The notes below the pieces were generated by a model that ran no database searches, had not been told where the DNA came from, and saw nothing but the letters and a program-made list of their open reading frames with translations. Shown one piece after another: positions 26,268 through 35,186 of a DNA stretch of 46,536 nucleotides. Each line of letters begins with the position of its first letter. The first letter of the stretch is position 1. Both the position numbers and the translations under genes were made by a program. This DNA is from Bacteroidales bacterium (lineage in GTDB: Bacteria; Bacteroidota; Bacteroidia; Bacteroidales; UBA7960): positions 1 to 46,536 of the forward strand of contig JAHYJD010000016.1 of NCBI GenBank assembly GCA_019429365.1, read 5' to 3'.

Positions 26268-26684
26268 CTAAAGGCGGGCATTTACCTCTTGTACAATAAG
26301 GGCTTTAAGCGTTTCGGGCTGGGCCATGACCAGGTCGAAAGCCTCCTGAGAAATATCCAGGTGATTGTTGCTGGTAGCAATTACCAGGCTGCTGAACACG
26401 ATTTCGTACTTGTCGGCCAGGGCTTGGTTTTCCTTCTCTGAAACATCCACCTCCACAAACTGCACATCCGGATTCCCCCTGAAATTTTCGGCCACTGCCT
26501 GCTGGGTCACTTCCTGCAGCGTAACACAGGTAACACAGCGTTGCTTGCCATGAAAATAAAATACAGTAACTTTTGCATTGTCAAGTACTTCAAGACCAGT
26601 CGCCTCAAGGGTTTCACCCGCCTGACCTGTTCCGCATGCGGCCATTATCAAAGACAGCAAAGAAATTAACAAAATTTTCTTCAT
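26268..26684 (-). CDS. arsF: ArsF-like thioredoxin-fold lipoprotein
   Basis: 138 residues with a lipoprotein signal (lipobox MAAC, C17) and a thioredoxin-like domain: VTVFYFHGKQRCVTCVTL with the CxxC pair C50/C53, followed by VQFVEVDVSEKENQALADKYEI. It resembles the ArsF family linked to reduction of nitrophenyl arsenicals. Thiol electrons would come from ArsG or the ArsE-like protein. It starts 6 bp after arsR2 and is followed by arsG after 11 bp. Confidence 0.82.
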   Translation of the reverse strand: MKKILLISLLSLIMAACGTGQAGETLEATGLEVLDNAKVTVFYFHGKQRCVTCVTLQEVTQQAVAENFRGNPDVQFVEVDVSEKENQALADKYEIVFSSLVIATSNNHLDISQEAFDLVMAQPETLKALIVQEVNARL

Positions 26685-26690
26685 AAAAAA

Positions 26691-27017
26691 TTAAGATTGA
26701 ATGGTTTGGGATTCTTCTTGGTTCAGAAACTGCAGAAAAGCTGCCCGGGCTTTTTCCCAGTTATGATGATTAATACAGTACTTGATAAACGGAGGCTCAG
26801 TTTCGCCCTGTATAAGCCCGGCGTGTTTTAATTCTTTCAAATGTTGAGAAAGCGTGGAGCGGCCTATTGGAAGCTCTTCAACCAAGTCGCCGCTGTAACA
26901 GCAGGAATTCATGCCCGTAAGTTTTTTCATGATAAAAACCCGGGCAGGATGACTCAGCGCCTTGGCAATCAATGCCAGTTCAAGTACATCCTCATCGAAT
27001 TTCACTTTTTTAGCCAT
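26691..27017 (-). CDS. arsR: ArsR-family transcriptional repressor (second)
   Basis: 108 residues from the ATG at 27017; a TTG at 27032 is in frame but not needed. The winged helix is in GRSTLSQHLKELKHAGLI after ALSHPARVFIMKKL. Cys-Cys in MNSCCYSGD and Cys in IKYCINH mirror the cysteine positions of the first ArsR, so a similar As(III) sensor is likely. The start overlaps the stop of the ArsE-like gene (ATGGCTAA), which couples translation. Confidence 0.9.
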   Translation of the reverse strand: MAKKVKFDEDVLELALIAKALSHPARVFIMKKLTGMNSCCYSGDLVEELPIGRSTLSQHLKELKHAGLIQGETEPPFIKYCINHHNWEKARAAFLQFLNQEESQTIQS

Positions 27018-27261
27018 TGCCAAACTTTTCAATTTGTTTTTTAATCTCGTCCTTCGAAGGAATAGTTCCTTTTATCATAACCTGCTTGTTAATGACCAAA
27101 GCCGGGGTAGAAAGCACATTGTAGGTCATGATCTCCATAATGTCTTCCACTTTAGTTACGGTGGCGTCATAATTATTTTCAGCAACCACTTCATTGGTAA
27201 GCTTTTCCAGGGTTTTGCATTTTGGGCAGCCCGGGCCCAGAATTTTAATGTCGAGAGCCAT
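27010..27261 (-). CDS. Thioredoxin-like protein, ArsE-like (first gene of operon)
   Basis: 83 residues from the ATG at 27261. An ATG at 27273 (MNIFMALD) is also possible. GPGCPKCKTLEKL carries the CxxC pair and LSTPALVINKQVMIKG the cis-proline segment, as in MTH895-type small thioredoxins. First position in an operon with arsR2, arsF and arsG fits the small thioredoxin-like ArsE role. It is similar in length and motifs to the last gene of the same operon (23920-24162), a likely old duplication. Confidence 0.82.
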   Translation of the reverse strand: MALDIKILGPGCPKCKTLEKLTNEVVAENNYDATVTKVEDIMEIMTYNVLSTPALVINKQVMIKGTIPSKDEIKKQIEKFGNG

Positions 27262-27279
27262 AAAAATATTCATTTTAAT

Positions 27280-27317
27280 ATTTCGCAAAATGACGAAATG
27301 TTTTTCAATTATGCAAG
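27280..27317 (-). promoter_or_regulatory. Promoter/operator of the second ars operon
   Basis: The inverted repeat ATTTCG / CGAAAT (27280-27285, 27294-27299) encloses an 8-bp spacer. On the minus strand the spacer reads TCATTTTG, one base from the -7 consensus; CTTG lies 20 bp upstream (27314-27317). The geometry is the same as in the first ars promoter. Confidence 0.6.
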
Positions 27318-27343
27318 TTTTTTTGCGTTTTTATGATGAAAAA

Positions 27344-27375
27344 TTTCAAAACTTTTATTTTTCGCACTAGATTTG
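27344..27375 (+). promoter_or_regulatory. Putative promoter of the alpha/beta hydrolase gene
   Basis: TTTC (27344-27347), 20 bp and TAGATTTG (27368-27375) precede the start codon by 48 bp; divergent from the ars promoter. Confidence 0.5.
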
Positions 27376-27423
27376 ACTTTTGTTTGACAACCGCACCCAA
27401 AAACGTCCTTAGTCACAGCCCTT

Positions 27424-28323
27424 ATGAACAAACACATCTTTATCGACCGGCTCGCTGTATTTATCGCCTCCTTAATGACCGGCAAGCGCAAGTTTTTTTC
27501 AAAGAATCTGCAAGCCCATTCGTTTGAAGAGCATCTCCATTATATGGATTTGCGGGTGCCGGAGCTGCTACAGGAGGGTGAGTTTGAACTGAAGGTCAAG
27601 ACTTTCAGTGGTGAGCTCGACCCAGCAGTGAAAGTAGTTCAATGGCTGGGCTATGATTACCCAACCATTATTTACCATCATGGTAACAACGAGCGTCCGT
27701 TCGATTTCAGCCCGGATGCCAAAAACACCTTTTACCAGATTTTTATGCGCTGGCCCCGGCGTATCCCGGCCAACCTGATTCTGGTGCGGGCTCCTTATCA
27801 TAACGGGAAACTACGCCATTATCAGCAAAAAATGACCGAGTTGAACCATTTCATGAGCATGGTGGCCGTGTCGGTAAGAATTACGGAATGGATCATCAGG
27901 CAGTTCAGGCGGCGCAGCCAGGCAGCCATCCTGGTCACGGGCATCAGCCTTGGAGGGTGGGTAACCAATTTGCACCGGGCTTATTACAATTCGGGGCAGG
28001 CCTATATTCCCATTATGGCGGGAGCCAAGCTGGCCGAAGTTTTTGTGTCGTCGCGCTACCGCCGTCTGAGCGGCAAGAATGTCCTGAAGAACCCCGAAGG
28101 GGTTCGCGAAAAGCTGAATTTTTTCCAAAAGTTCAGGCAGGTGACCACCTCTAACCTCTACCCCATGCTGGCCCGCCACGATCAGTACATTGAATATTAC
28201 GTGCAAAAGCCAGCCTACAACGGTTTTCCGCTGCGCACCATCGACACCGGTCATATAACCGGTGCCATGCGGCCATACCTGAGTCGCGAGCATATTTTGG
28301 AGGTACTGCAGATGCATTCATAA
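27424..28323 (+). CDS. Alpha/beta hydrolase-fold protein
   Basis: 299 residues, no signal peptide. The nucleophile elbow is GISLGGW with S175; IIYHHGNNERP (82-92) forms the oxyanion-side strand; ARHDQYIEY and DTGHITG near the C-terminus supply a plausible Asp and His. The substrate is unknown. Four conserved-looking Arg/Trp-rich segments (FMRWPRRIPANLILVRAPYH) suggest an acidic substrate, but that is a guess. DUF418 follows after 21 bp on the same strand. Confidence 0.8.
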   Translation: MNKHIFIDRLAVFIASLMTGKRKFFSKNLQAHSFEEHLHYMDLRVPELLQEGEFELKVKTFSGELDPAVKVVQWLGYDYPTIIYHHGNNERPFDFSPDAKNTFYQIFMRWPRRIPANLILVRAPYHNGKLRHYQQKMTELNHFMSMVAVSVRITEWIIRQFRRRSQAAILVTGISLGGWVTNLHRAYYNSGQAYIPIMAGAKLAEVFVSSRYRRLSGKNVLKNPEGVREKLNFFQKFRQVTTSNLYPMLARHDQYIEYYVQKPAYNGFPLRTIDTGHITGAMRPYLSREHILEVLQMHS

Positions 28324-28344
28324 ACAACGAAAAACACCATTGCT

Positions 28345-29589
28345 ATGAAAACAGTCGGATTACCCGTCTCCGACAAGGAGCGGATCGTTTTGCTTGATGT
28401 ACTTCGCGGATTGGCCATCTTTGGGATACTGATGGTCAACATGCAGATTTTTTTCAGGCCGATGTTGCATATGCTCAGTGGCTATCAGGCCGACGAAACC
28501 ATTCTGAATCTGGCCTCGACCGCTTTTATTAAGTTCTTTTTCGAAGGGAAATTTTACGTGATGTTCTCCTTGCTTTTTGGTTACGGCTTTTTCCTTTTTA
28601 TGAACAAGCCCACCGAGGAAGGCCGCAGCATTTTGCCGGTTTATCTTCGCCGGGTTTTCTTTTTGCTGATCTTTGGCATTTTGCACGTGGTTTTGCTCTG
28701 GCCCGGCGACATTCTGGTTTTTTATGCCCTTTTCGGGTTTCTGCTGCCGCTGTTCCGAAAAGTGTCTGACCGGGGTTTGGTTAAATGGGCCATTTGGCTG
28801 GTGATTATTCCTACTGCACTGACGGCCCTGGCTGTGCTTGCCATTACCCTGGCAATGAATATACCCGAAGCATCCTCCCAGATTGAATCCAGCCTGGGCG
28901 AAGGCCAGCATGCCATGAAAGAAATGGTAGAAAAGGCAGCTGCAGCCTATTCAACGGGCACTTTTGCAGAAGTTACCCGCATCAGGCTTTTTGAATATAA
29001 AATGTTGCTTCCCGGCTTGCTGTTTTTTTACCCCGTGGTAATGGCCATGTTTCTTTTGGGCTACCTGGCAGCACGAAAAAATCTTATTGCAGGCTACCAG
29101 GAACATCTGCCCTTTTTCCGCAAATCGCTCCGCTGGGGAGCCTTCATTGGCATTCCTTTCAGCGCGCTTTTTGCCATTTCTTACTTTTATGCCAAGCCCC
29201 AGCAAATGGATGTCTTTCAGGCCCTCAGCACCCTGAGCATTGCAGTGGGCGGGTTCTTTCTGAGCCTGTTTTATATCTCTTCGGTAGTTTTGCTATTCAG
29301 CAAAGGTAAACTAAGCACTATAGCAAAATTGCTGTCACCAGTTGGCCGAATGGCACTCACCAACTACCTTATGCAATCCATTATTTGCACCACCCTGTTT
29401 TACTCTTATGGTTTCGGGCTTTTTGGTAAGATAAACACCTTTCAGGGCATACTGCTTGCCATCATTATTTTTGCCTTACAGATACCCCTGAGCCGCTGGT
29501 GGCTAAAGAGTTTCCATTACGGACCCTTCGAGTGGCTTTGGCGAAGCCTCACATACATGAAGGTTCAGCCATTCAGAAAGCCTGCATAG
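28345..29589 (+). CDS. DUF418 integral membrane protein (YeiB-like)
   Basis: 414 residues, about ten helices. The N-terminal RIVLLDVLRGLAIFGILMVNM, FFEGKFYVMFSLLFGYGF and C-terminal GRMALTNYLMQSIICT...WWLKSFHYGPFEWLWRSLTY are diagnostic of DUF418/YeiB proteins, related to acyltransferase-like heparan family membrane proteins. Function unknown. Probably co-transcribed with the preceding hydrolase. Confidence 0.9.
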   Translation: MKTVGLPVSDKERIVLLDVLRGLAIFGILMVNMQIFFRPMLHMLSGYQADETILNLASTAFIKFFFEGKFYVMFSLLFGYGFFLFMNKPTEEGRSILPVYLRRVFFLLIFGILHVVLLWPGDILVFYALFGFLLPLFRKVSDRGLVKWAIWLVIIPTALTALAVLAITLAMNIPEASSQIESSLGEGQHAMKEMVEKAAAAYSTGTFAEVTRIRLFEYKMLLPGLLFFYPVVMAMFLLGYLAARKNLIAGYQEHLPFFRKSLRWGAFIGIPFSALFAISYFYAKPQQMDVFQALSTLSIAVGGFFLSLFYISSVVLLFSKGKLSTIAKLLSPVGRMALTNYLMQSIICTTLFYSYGFGLFGKINTFQGILLAIIIFALQIPLSRWWLKSFHYGPFEWLWRSLTYMKVQPFRKPA

Positions 29590-29631
29590 CAGAGTGGGCA
29601 GAACTTTTAATATAGCCTGAAAAAGTGCCTC

Positions 29632-31149
29632 TTAGCCCGGGTAATACAAGCCTGCCCCCGGACCGAGTGGAAGACCGAAAATTACCCAAACGATAAGCAG
29701 CAGCGACCACAAAATGGTAAAGACTATGGTGTACGGCAGCATGGTAGATATCAGCGTACCAATACCTGCCTTTTTATCGTATTTCTCAAAGTAAACTATG
29801 ATAAGGGCAAAGAAGCTCATCATAGGCGAAATAATGTTGGTTACGCTGTCGCCAATGCGGAATACGGCTTGCGATAGTTCGGGAGAATAACCCAAAAGCA
29901 TAAACATGGGAATAAAGACAGGCCCCAGGATGGCCCATTTGGCCGAGGCGCTTCCCATAAACATATTAATGAAACCCGACAGCACAATAAACATGAGCAA
30001 CAGCGGAATCAGGCCCAGGTTCATTTCCTGCAAGCCGGCCGCCCCTTCTATGGCAATAATAAGCCCCAGGTTGCTCCATTTGAAATAGGCCACAAACTGG
30101 GCAGCAAAAAACACCAGCACCATAAAGGCCGCCAGTGTCTTGAAACTTTCCACCATGCCCTTTACCACGTCGGCATCCGACTTAAACTTGCCGGTTATGA
30201 AGCCATACACTACACCCATTGAACCTGCAAAGAAAAACAGGAAGGCGATAAACCCCTTTAGAATAGGCGATCGCAGCAGGGAGTTTTCTGGGCCGCGCAA
30301 GAATCCTTCTGATGGCACCAGGCCCAAAGCTAAAATGGCCAGCCATATACCAATCACTATCAGCACCCAGTTAAGCGCCTTTTTTTCTTTGGGAGCCAGG
30401 GGTTCGAGCACCTCGGGCTTCACATCGCCCTGGTAGTTGCCCAGGCGCGGTTCAATAAATCGCTCGGTAACCAAGGTTCCAGATATGGCAATAATAAAGG
30501 TGGAAGCTACCATGAAAAAATAGTTGGCCGTTGGCAGCACATAGTATTCCGGATCGAGAATACGGGCCGCTTCCGTTGAAAGACCGGCAAGCAGCGGATC
30601 GATGGTGCCTATAAACAGGTTGGCACTGAAACCACCCGAAACCCCGGCAAAGGCCGCTGCCATGCCTGCAATGGGGTGACGCCCCACCGAATGAAAAATA
30701 ATGGCGCCAAGCGGAATGATCAGCACATAGCCCAGGTCAGAGGCAATATTGGAAAGGATACCTGCAAAAACAATAACAAACGTAAGCAGGCGAGCAGGCG
30801 CTTTCAGCACCATAAGCCTGATGGCCGCGCTGATAAGTCCGCTGCTTTCGGCAATGCCAATACCCAGCAGGGCCACCATCACAATGCCCAGGGGTGCAAA
30901 GCCAGTGTAATTATCCACCATTTCCAGAATAATCTTGTGGATGCCTTCTTTCGAAAGCAGGTTTACCGTTTTCACCTCGGCACCGGTGGCAGGGTGTATG
31001 GCCGTCCAGTCGAGCCAGTGCCCCACCATGGATAAAATCAGTACCAGAATAGCCAGGATGGCAAACAGGCTGGCAGGGTGTGGCAGTGCATTGCCAGCCC
31101 GCTCCACAAAGCCAAGGAATCCTCCAAATCCGCTTTTTTTCTTAGTCAT
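29632..31149 (-). CDS. abgT: AbgT-family transporter
   Basis: 505 residues, 11-13 helices. AbgT proteins take up p-aminobenzoyl-glutamate, and some members export sulfonamides. Recognisable segments are NALPHPASLFAILAI near the N-terminus, GVSGGFSANLFIGTIDPLLAGLSTEAA, FINMFMGSASAKWAILGPVFIPMFM (re-entrant signature) and RIGDSVTNIISPMMSFF. The following S9 peptidase gene lies upstream by 32 bp on the same strand; together they could serve peptide or folate-fragment use. Confidence 0.92.
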   Translation of the reverse strand: MTKKKSGFGGFLGFVERAGNALPHPASLFAILAILVLILSMVGHWLDWTAIHPATGAEVKTVNLLSKEGIHKIILEMVDNYTGFAPLGIVMVALLGIGIAESSGLISAAIRLMVLKAPARLLTFVIVFAGILSNIASDLGYVLIIPLGAIIFHSVGRHPIAGMAAAFAGVSGGFSANLFIGTIDPLLAGLSTEAARILDPEYYVLPTANYFFMVASTFIIAISGTLVTERFIEPRLGNYQGDVKPEVLEPLAPKEKKALNWVLIVIGIWLAILALGLVPSEGFLRGPENSLLRSPILKGFIAFLFFFAGSMGVVYGFITGKFKSDADVVKGMVESFKTLAAFMVLVFFAAQFVAYFKWSNLGLIIAIEGAAGLQEMNLGLIPLLLMFIVLSGFINMFMGSASAKWAILGPVFIPMFMLLGYSPELSQAVFRIGDSVTNIISPMMSFFALIIVYFEKYDKKAGIGTLISTMLPYTIVFTILWSLLLIVWVIFGLPLGPGAGLYYPG

Positions 31150-31181
31150 CGGTCATTAACGATTTAATTATAGCATGAATT

Positions 31182-34007
31182 TTAATCCACCAGTTCGTAC
31201 CCGTGCGTACGCCCCTTTTCAAGGGCGGGTATGCCACCGCGCAGCCACACGGGGGCCGGGGCACCTTTCAGGAAATGATCGAAAAACTGGTACATGCGCA
31301 CGCTCAGATCCATGCGATTGGGCCACTTGGTAAGGTTGTGCGCCTCGTCGTTATACACCAGCATCCAAACAGGCTTAGAAAGGCGCCGCATGGCCATAAA
31401 GAGTTCAATGCCCTGATACCATGGCACTGCGCCATCGGCATCATTATGCATAATCAGCAAGGGGGTTTCAATTTTGTCGGCAAAGAAAACCGGCGAATTT
31501 TCGATATACCTCAGTGGCTTTTCCCAAAGAGTGCCACCAATGCGACTCTGGGTATATTCGTATTGAAACTGCCGGCTACGGCCGCTTTCCCAGCGAATGC
31601 CGCCATAGGCGCTCACCATATTGCTCACAGGGGCTCCGGCCATGGCCGCTTTAAACATATTGGTTTGGGTTACCAGATAGGCAATCTGGTAGCCGCCCCA
31701 GCTCTGCCCCTGCAGTCCCATATTTTCGCGATCGATAAAGGGGTAGCGCTCCACCATGGCTTTGGTGCCACTTACAATGGCATTGTAGGCACTCTGCCCC
31801 GGAAAGCCATCCTTATAGGTGATATCTGGGATAAAAATCAGGTACCCATTGCTGGTGCAGTATGCACGGTTAATGGTAGATCGGCTGGGTGCCGGCACGG
31901 TATACTGGTGCAAACCATCCGAAGAGCGCTCGTAGAAGTATATCAGCATGGGGTACTTCTGATTCGGGTCAAAGTCCTCGGGAAGGTAAAGCAATCCCTG
32001 CAGCCGCTGATTGTCGAAGTCGAGCCAGTCGACCAGCTGCACGCTGCCCCAGTAGTATTCTTTTTGTTGGGGGTTAGCGTCTGAAATTTTTACGGCTTCA
32101 GAGAAATCAGCAGCACCTGTCCACAAGTCGGAATATTCGTTAAAAGTGCTGCGCCGCCAAATGTATCGCTCGGCTTCAGCAGCCTTTTGCAATTGGCTGA
32201 AGAAGGCATCTTCCATAATGAGCCGCGTAAGATTGCCGTTCTGAAGGACAAAGTAACCATTTTGCTTGGAATTAATGTCGAAGCCGTCAAAGACCAGCCT
32301 TTCATTGAGGCGATAAAAGGGTTCTTTTCTGTTAAGATTTTGAATTCTGAACCTAATCTCATTTCCCCGGCCAAAGCCTTTGGTAAGGTTTTCAGGAGCC
32401 CTTCGGCCACTGGGGTCCACTTGCCAGATATCGAAACGATCGTTTAGCAAAACAAACTCATCGTTGGCAGTCCATCCACTAAAGCCATAGGGGCCGGCTT
32501 CTGCAGGCTGGTCCTGCTCTTCGTTGTGGAAAGCAACGGAAATACTGCCCGTAAGGCTGCTTATGCTGCCTTTCTGGACGTCGTAAACAAACCATTGCCG
32601 TTCAGACTGATCGAACCAGGTAATATATTTCCCTTGCGGGGAAAGATTGGCCCAGGAGGTGATTCTTTGCTTAATGAGTTGTCGGCTTCCGTCGGCCAGA
32701 TCAACCAGATACAAGTCGCGGGCGGTTCCGCCGGCCCAGTCCGATTCTATCTGGTAAGGCACAGTGGAAGAGCCAACAGCCTTTAGCACATTGTTGTCGG
32801 GATCAAGCGAAAGGTCGGGTATTTGCTCATCGGCAATCTGCACAAACTTTTGCTGGCGTATGTGATACACCCCGAGAAAGTTACGGTTTCGCTCGCGGCG
32901 CAGGGTGCTTTTCTGCTGGGTTTGCAACACTGGTTCATTCCAGTGCCAGACATCCAGTGAGTAACGCTCCTCGGGCAGCAGGGTATCTTTCGGTTGTTCT
33001 TTGGGTGTGGGAGCCGTGCCCAGGAAAAGCCGCTGTCCATTTTTCGAAAAATAAGGTTTGCGATGCTCGCTGGGACTAAAATCGGCAGGCATGCCGTCGG
33101 TTGAAGAAGTAACAATCTGATTTAGGCGGTTGCGGCGCTGCTCCCAGTGCCAGAGGTCATAAACCTTTACCTGGCCGGTGTCGGCGCTGTGAAGCCATGC
33201 CAGCTGGGTACCATCAAAATCCACATTAAGTTGCTTTATTTCGCCTTCGCGGCTGTCAATGACCAACTGATTTTGCGAACCGGGCTCAAACACCACCAAC
33301 TGCTTTATTTTTAAGGTGTCATCTTTTTTCACTTCAGCCACCCCGGCCACCAGGTTACCCATGGGTGAAATCAGGTAATCGCCGATATTTTCTATTGGAT
33401 GGCGAAAACCCGTCAGGGGATTATACACAAAGAGTTTTTTTGTCTTTGGGGTTTCTTCCCGGGCCAAAGTATCTGCGGGTGGATCCTGGTCTTCTGGTTC
33501 TGGCTCGCGGGCAGCAGGCCTGCGGTTATTTCCCCCACCGGTCTGGTCGATATGATATACCATCCAGTCGGACGCCTCTTCGGGCAATGAAAAAGTAACA
33601 GGGCCGGCAAATTTCTCTATGGTTCTGTTTGAGAAATGAAAAATCCCGAGGGAATCGTTGGGCATTTCCTCCCTTTTCTTTTTGTCGACCTTGGCCTGGC
33701 GTACCACTGCCTGCTGGGGCTTAATGTAAAAAGCTGCAAAGCCACTACCAGGCGAAAAAGATGAGCGGTTTCCGCGAGGAATGCGAATTTCTTCGCCACT
33801 GTCGAGGTGCCGGAAAATCAGCACCCCATCACCATCCTGGGGGTTTACTTCATAGGAAAGCCACTGGCCATCAGGCGAGAGTTGCTGTCCTGAAAGGATG
33901 TTCCAGATGGCATAATCGTCGTGTGTGAGGCTTTTTTTCTCCTGGGCAGGCGCCAGGGAAACAAAACAAAGGGAAAGGAGCAGGATAAGACTGACCCGGA
34001 TATTCAT
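31182..34007 (-). CDS. Secreted S9-family peptidase (prolyl-oligopeptidase type)
   Basis: 941 residues with a signal peptide (cleavage after APAQ). Residues about 30-680 form a beta-propeller-like region with many WD/LWHW segments; the C-terminal alpha/beta hydrolase carries S769 in GQSWGGY, D858 in NDADGAVPW and H890 in DEAHNLTK. The family cleaves oligopeptides, often after Pro or releasing dipeptides/acyl-amino acids; the exact specificity is not readable. It is longer than the usual 650-850, with an extra basic/acidic insertion (about 160-190, EPEPEDQDPPAD). Probably periplasmic; co-oriented with abgT. Confidence 0.9.
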   Translation of the reverse strand: MNIRVSLILLLSLCFVSLAPAQEKKSLTHDDYAIWNILSGQQLSPDGQWLSYEVNPQDGDGVLIFRHLDSGEEIRIPRGNRSSFSPGSGFAAFYIKPQQAVVRQAKVDKKKREEMPNDSLGIFHFSNRTIEKFAGPVTFSLPEEASDWMVYHIDQTGGGNNRRPAAREPEPEDQDPPADTLAREETPKTKKLFVYNPLTGFRHPIENIGDYLISPMGNLVAGVAEVKKDDTLKIKQLVVFEPGSQNQLVIDSREGEIKQLNVDFDGTQLAWLHSADTGQVKVYDLWHWEQRRNRLNQIVTSSTDGMPADFSPSEHRKPYFSKNGQRLFLGTAPTPKEQPKDTLLPEERYSLDVWHWNEPVLQTQQKSTLRRERNRNFLGVYHIRQQKFVQIADEQIPDLSLDPDNNVLKAVGSSTVPYQIESDWAGGTARDLYLVDLADGSRQLIKQRITSWANLSPQGKYITWFDQSERQWFVYDVQKGSISSLTGSISVAFHNEEQDQPAEAGPYGFSGWTANDEFVLLNDRFDIWQVDPSGRRAPENLTKGFGRGNEIRFRIQNLNRKEPFYRLNERLVFDGFDINSKQNGYFVLQNGNLTRLIMEDAFFSQLQKAAEAERYIWRRSTFNEYSDLWTGAADFSEAVKISDANPQQKEYYWGSVQLVDWLDFDNQRLQGLLYLPEDFDPNQKYPMLIYFYERSSDGLHQYTVPAPSRSTINRAYCTSNGYLIFIPDITYKDGFPGQSAYNAIVSGTKAMVERYPFIDRENMGLQGQSWGGYQIAYLVTQTNMFKAAMAGAPVSNMVSAYGGIRWESGRSRQFQYEYTQSRIGGTLWEKPLRYIENSPVFFADKIETPLLIMHNDADGAVPWYQGIELFMAMRRLSKPVWMLVYNDEAHNLTKWPNRMDLSVRMYQFFDHFLKGAPAPVWLRGGIPALEKGRTHGYELVD

Positions 34008-34095
34008 AGTTATTTTAGTTTAGGGTTAAAAATGAAGCCCCTAAATTAGAAAAAAAACATGAAACACGCGGGTAATTAAGCCTTACGGAGTGCCG

Positions 34096-34854
34096 TCAAT
34101 CGTCGAGTTGAAGTTCTTCTATTTCGGCATCCTCGTCAAGATCGTCGTCTTCGTCGCGATCGTAATCGTCCTTGTCGTCATCTTCTTCATCGTCTTCATC
34201 TTCGTCAGACGATTTAAAAATATCGGATTTTATTGAAACGGCTTTCTTTATATCCCTGAGGCCTTCCTCGCGCTGGTTAAACTCAATATAGGCTTCTGCG
34301 CGGGCAAGAATAGCATTCAGGTGCCTGGGATCAATTTTAATGGCTGCATTGAGAAATTCAATGGCCTTTTTGTACTCTTTCTTCAGCAATGCCACCAATC
34401 CTTTGCCGTACCACCCTTCGGGGCAGGCTTTGTCGATGTCAATGGCTTTTTCAAAAGCCATCAGGGCGCTGTCGTAGTCCTTCAGCATAAGGTACACGCC
34501 GCCAAGGTCTACCCAAGCCTCATGGTTATCCTGCGAAAGCTGAATTGCCTTTTCCAGGTCTTTCACGGCATCTTTATATTTTTCTTCCGATCCGCGCAGC
34601 AAGCCCCGGGTGTGATAGGCTTTATGGTTTTTGCTGTCAGCCTTTATCAGGGCATTCAGGTCTTTTATGGCACTTTCAAAATCTTCGGAGCGAAAGGCGG
34701 CACAAGCCCTGCCATACATGGCTTCTTTATCCTCTGCATCCTTTTCGAGCAACTCATTAAAAAGCTCGAGTGCGCCATCAAAATCACGCTTATTGAACTT
34801 CTGCCATGCCTTTTCGAGCAAGGCATGGTGGTCTTGTGGGGTGGTTTTTGTCAT
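34096..34854 (-). CDS. TPR-repeat protein with acidic tail
   Basis: 252 residues with about five tetratricopeptide repeats (residues 10-205; units such as AMYGRACAAFRSEDFESAIKD and AWVDLGGVYLMLKDYDSALMAF). The last ~45 residues are almost only Asp and Glu. No signal peptide, so cytoplasmic. TPRs bind partner proteins; the partner is unknown. The acidic tail could mimic nucleic acid or bind basic proteins. Confidence 0.85.
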   Translation of the reverse strand: MTKTTPQDHHALLEKAWQKFNKRDFDGALELFNELLEKDAEDKEAMYGRACAAFRSEDFESAIKDLNALIKADSKNHKAYHTRGLLRGSEEKYKDAVKDLEKAIQLSQDNHEAWVDLGGVYLMLKDYDSALMAFEKAIDIDKACPEGWYGKGLVALLKKEYKKAIEFLNAAIKIDPRHLNAILARAEAYIEFNQREEGLRDIKKAVSIKSDIFKSSDEDEDDEEDDDKDDYDRDEDDDLDEDAEIEELQLDD

Positions 34855-35186
34855 ATTTGCTGTTTACAAACTCCCCAAAAGGGGGATAAAACAATTTAGA
34901 CAGATAAAATACTTATTTCCGTTAAAGCCGTTTTGTAAAAAACTGGCTTTTGGTGGTTCAAATATAATCATCATTATGAAAACCAAAAAAAATATTAAAT
35001 AATTTGCCCTGGCATCAGCAGCCAATTTTTTAAAATACTAGCACCACTTGCAGGTTTTTGTTACTTTTGGTTGGGCAAGATTGCCTGAATACAGTGACGG
35101 TTGAAAGCCTGCAACAAGAGTTTACATTCTTTGAATGAAAGGCAACCGATGTTAAAAAAAATATTTACGGTTGAAAAAAATGCAAT
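34855..35186. other. Divergent intergenic region with asnB leader
   Basis: No gene seen. A -7 box TACTTTTG (35062-35069) would start a leader of about 115 nt for asnB, but no good -33 element precedes it. Within the leader ACGGTTGAAA occurs twice (35097 and 35167), and TTGCCT (35081) can pair with AGGCAA (35140). Near the TPR gene there is a small inverted repeat (CCCC..GGGG, 34873-34885). Confidence 0.4.

Noticed and set aside
34096-34240. Simple-sequence repeat at the 3' end of the TPR gene
   Set aside because: The GAC/GAA-like repetition is explained by the coded Asp/Glu tail; it has varied codons and keeps the frame.
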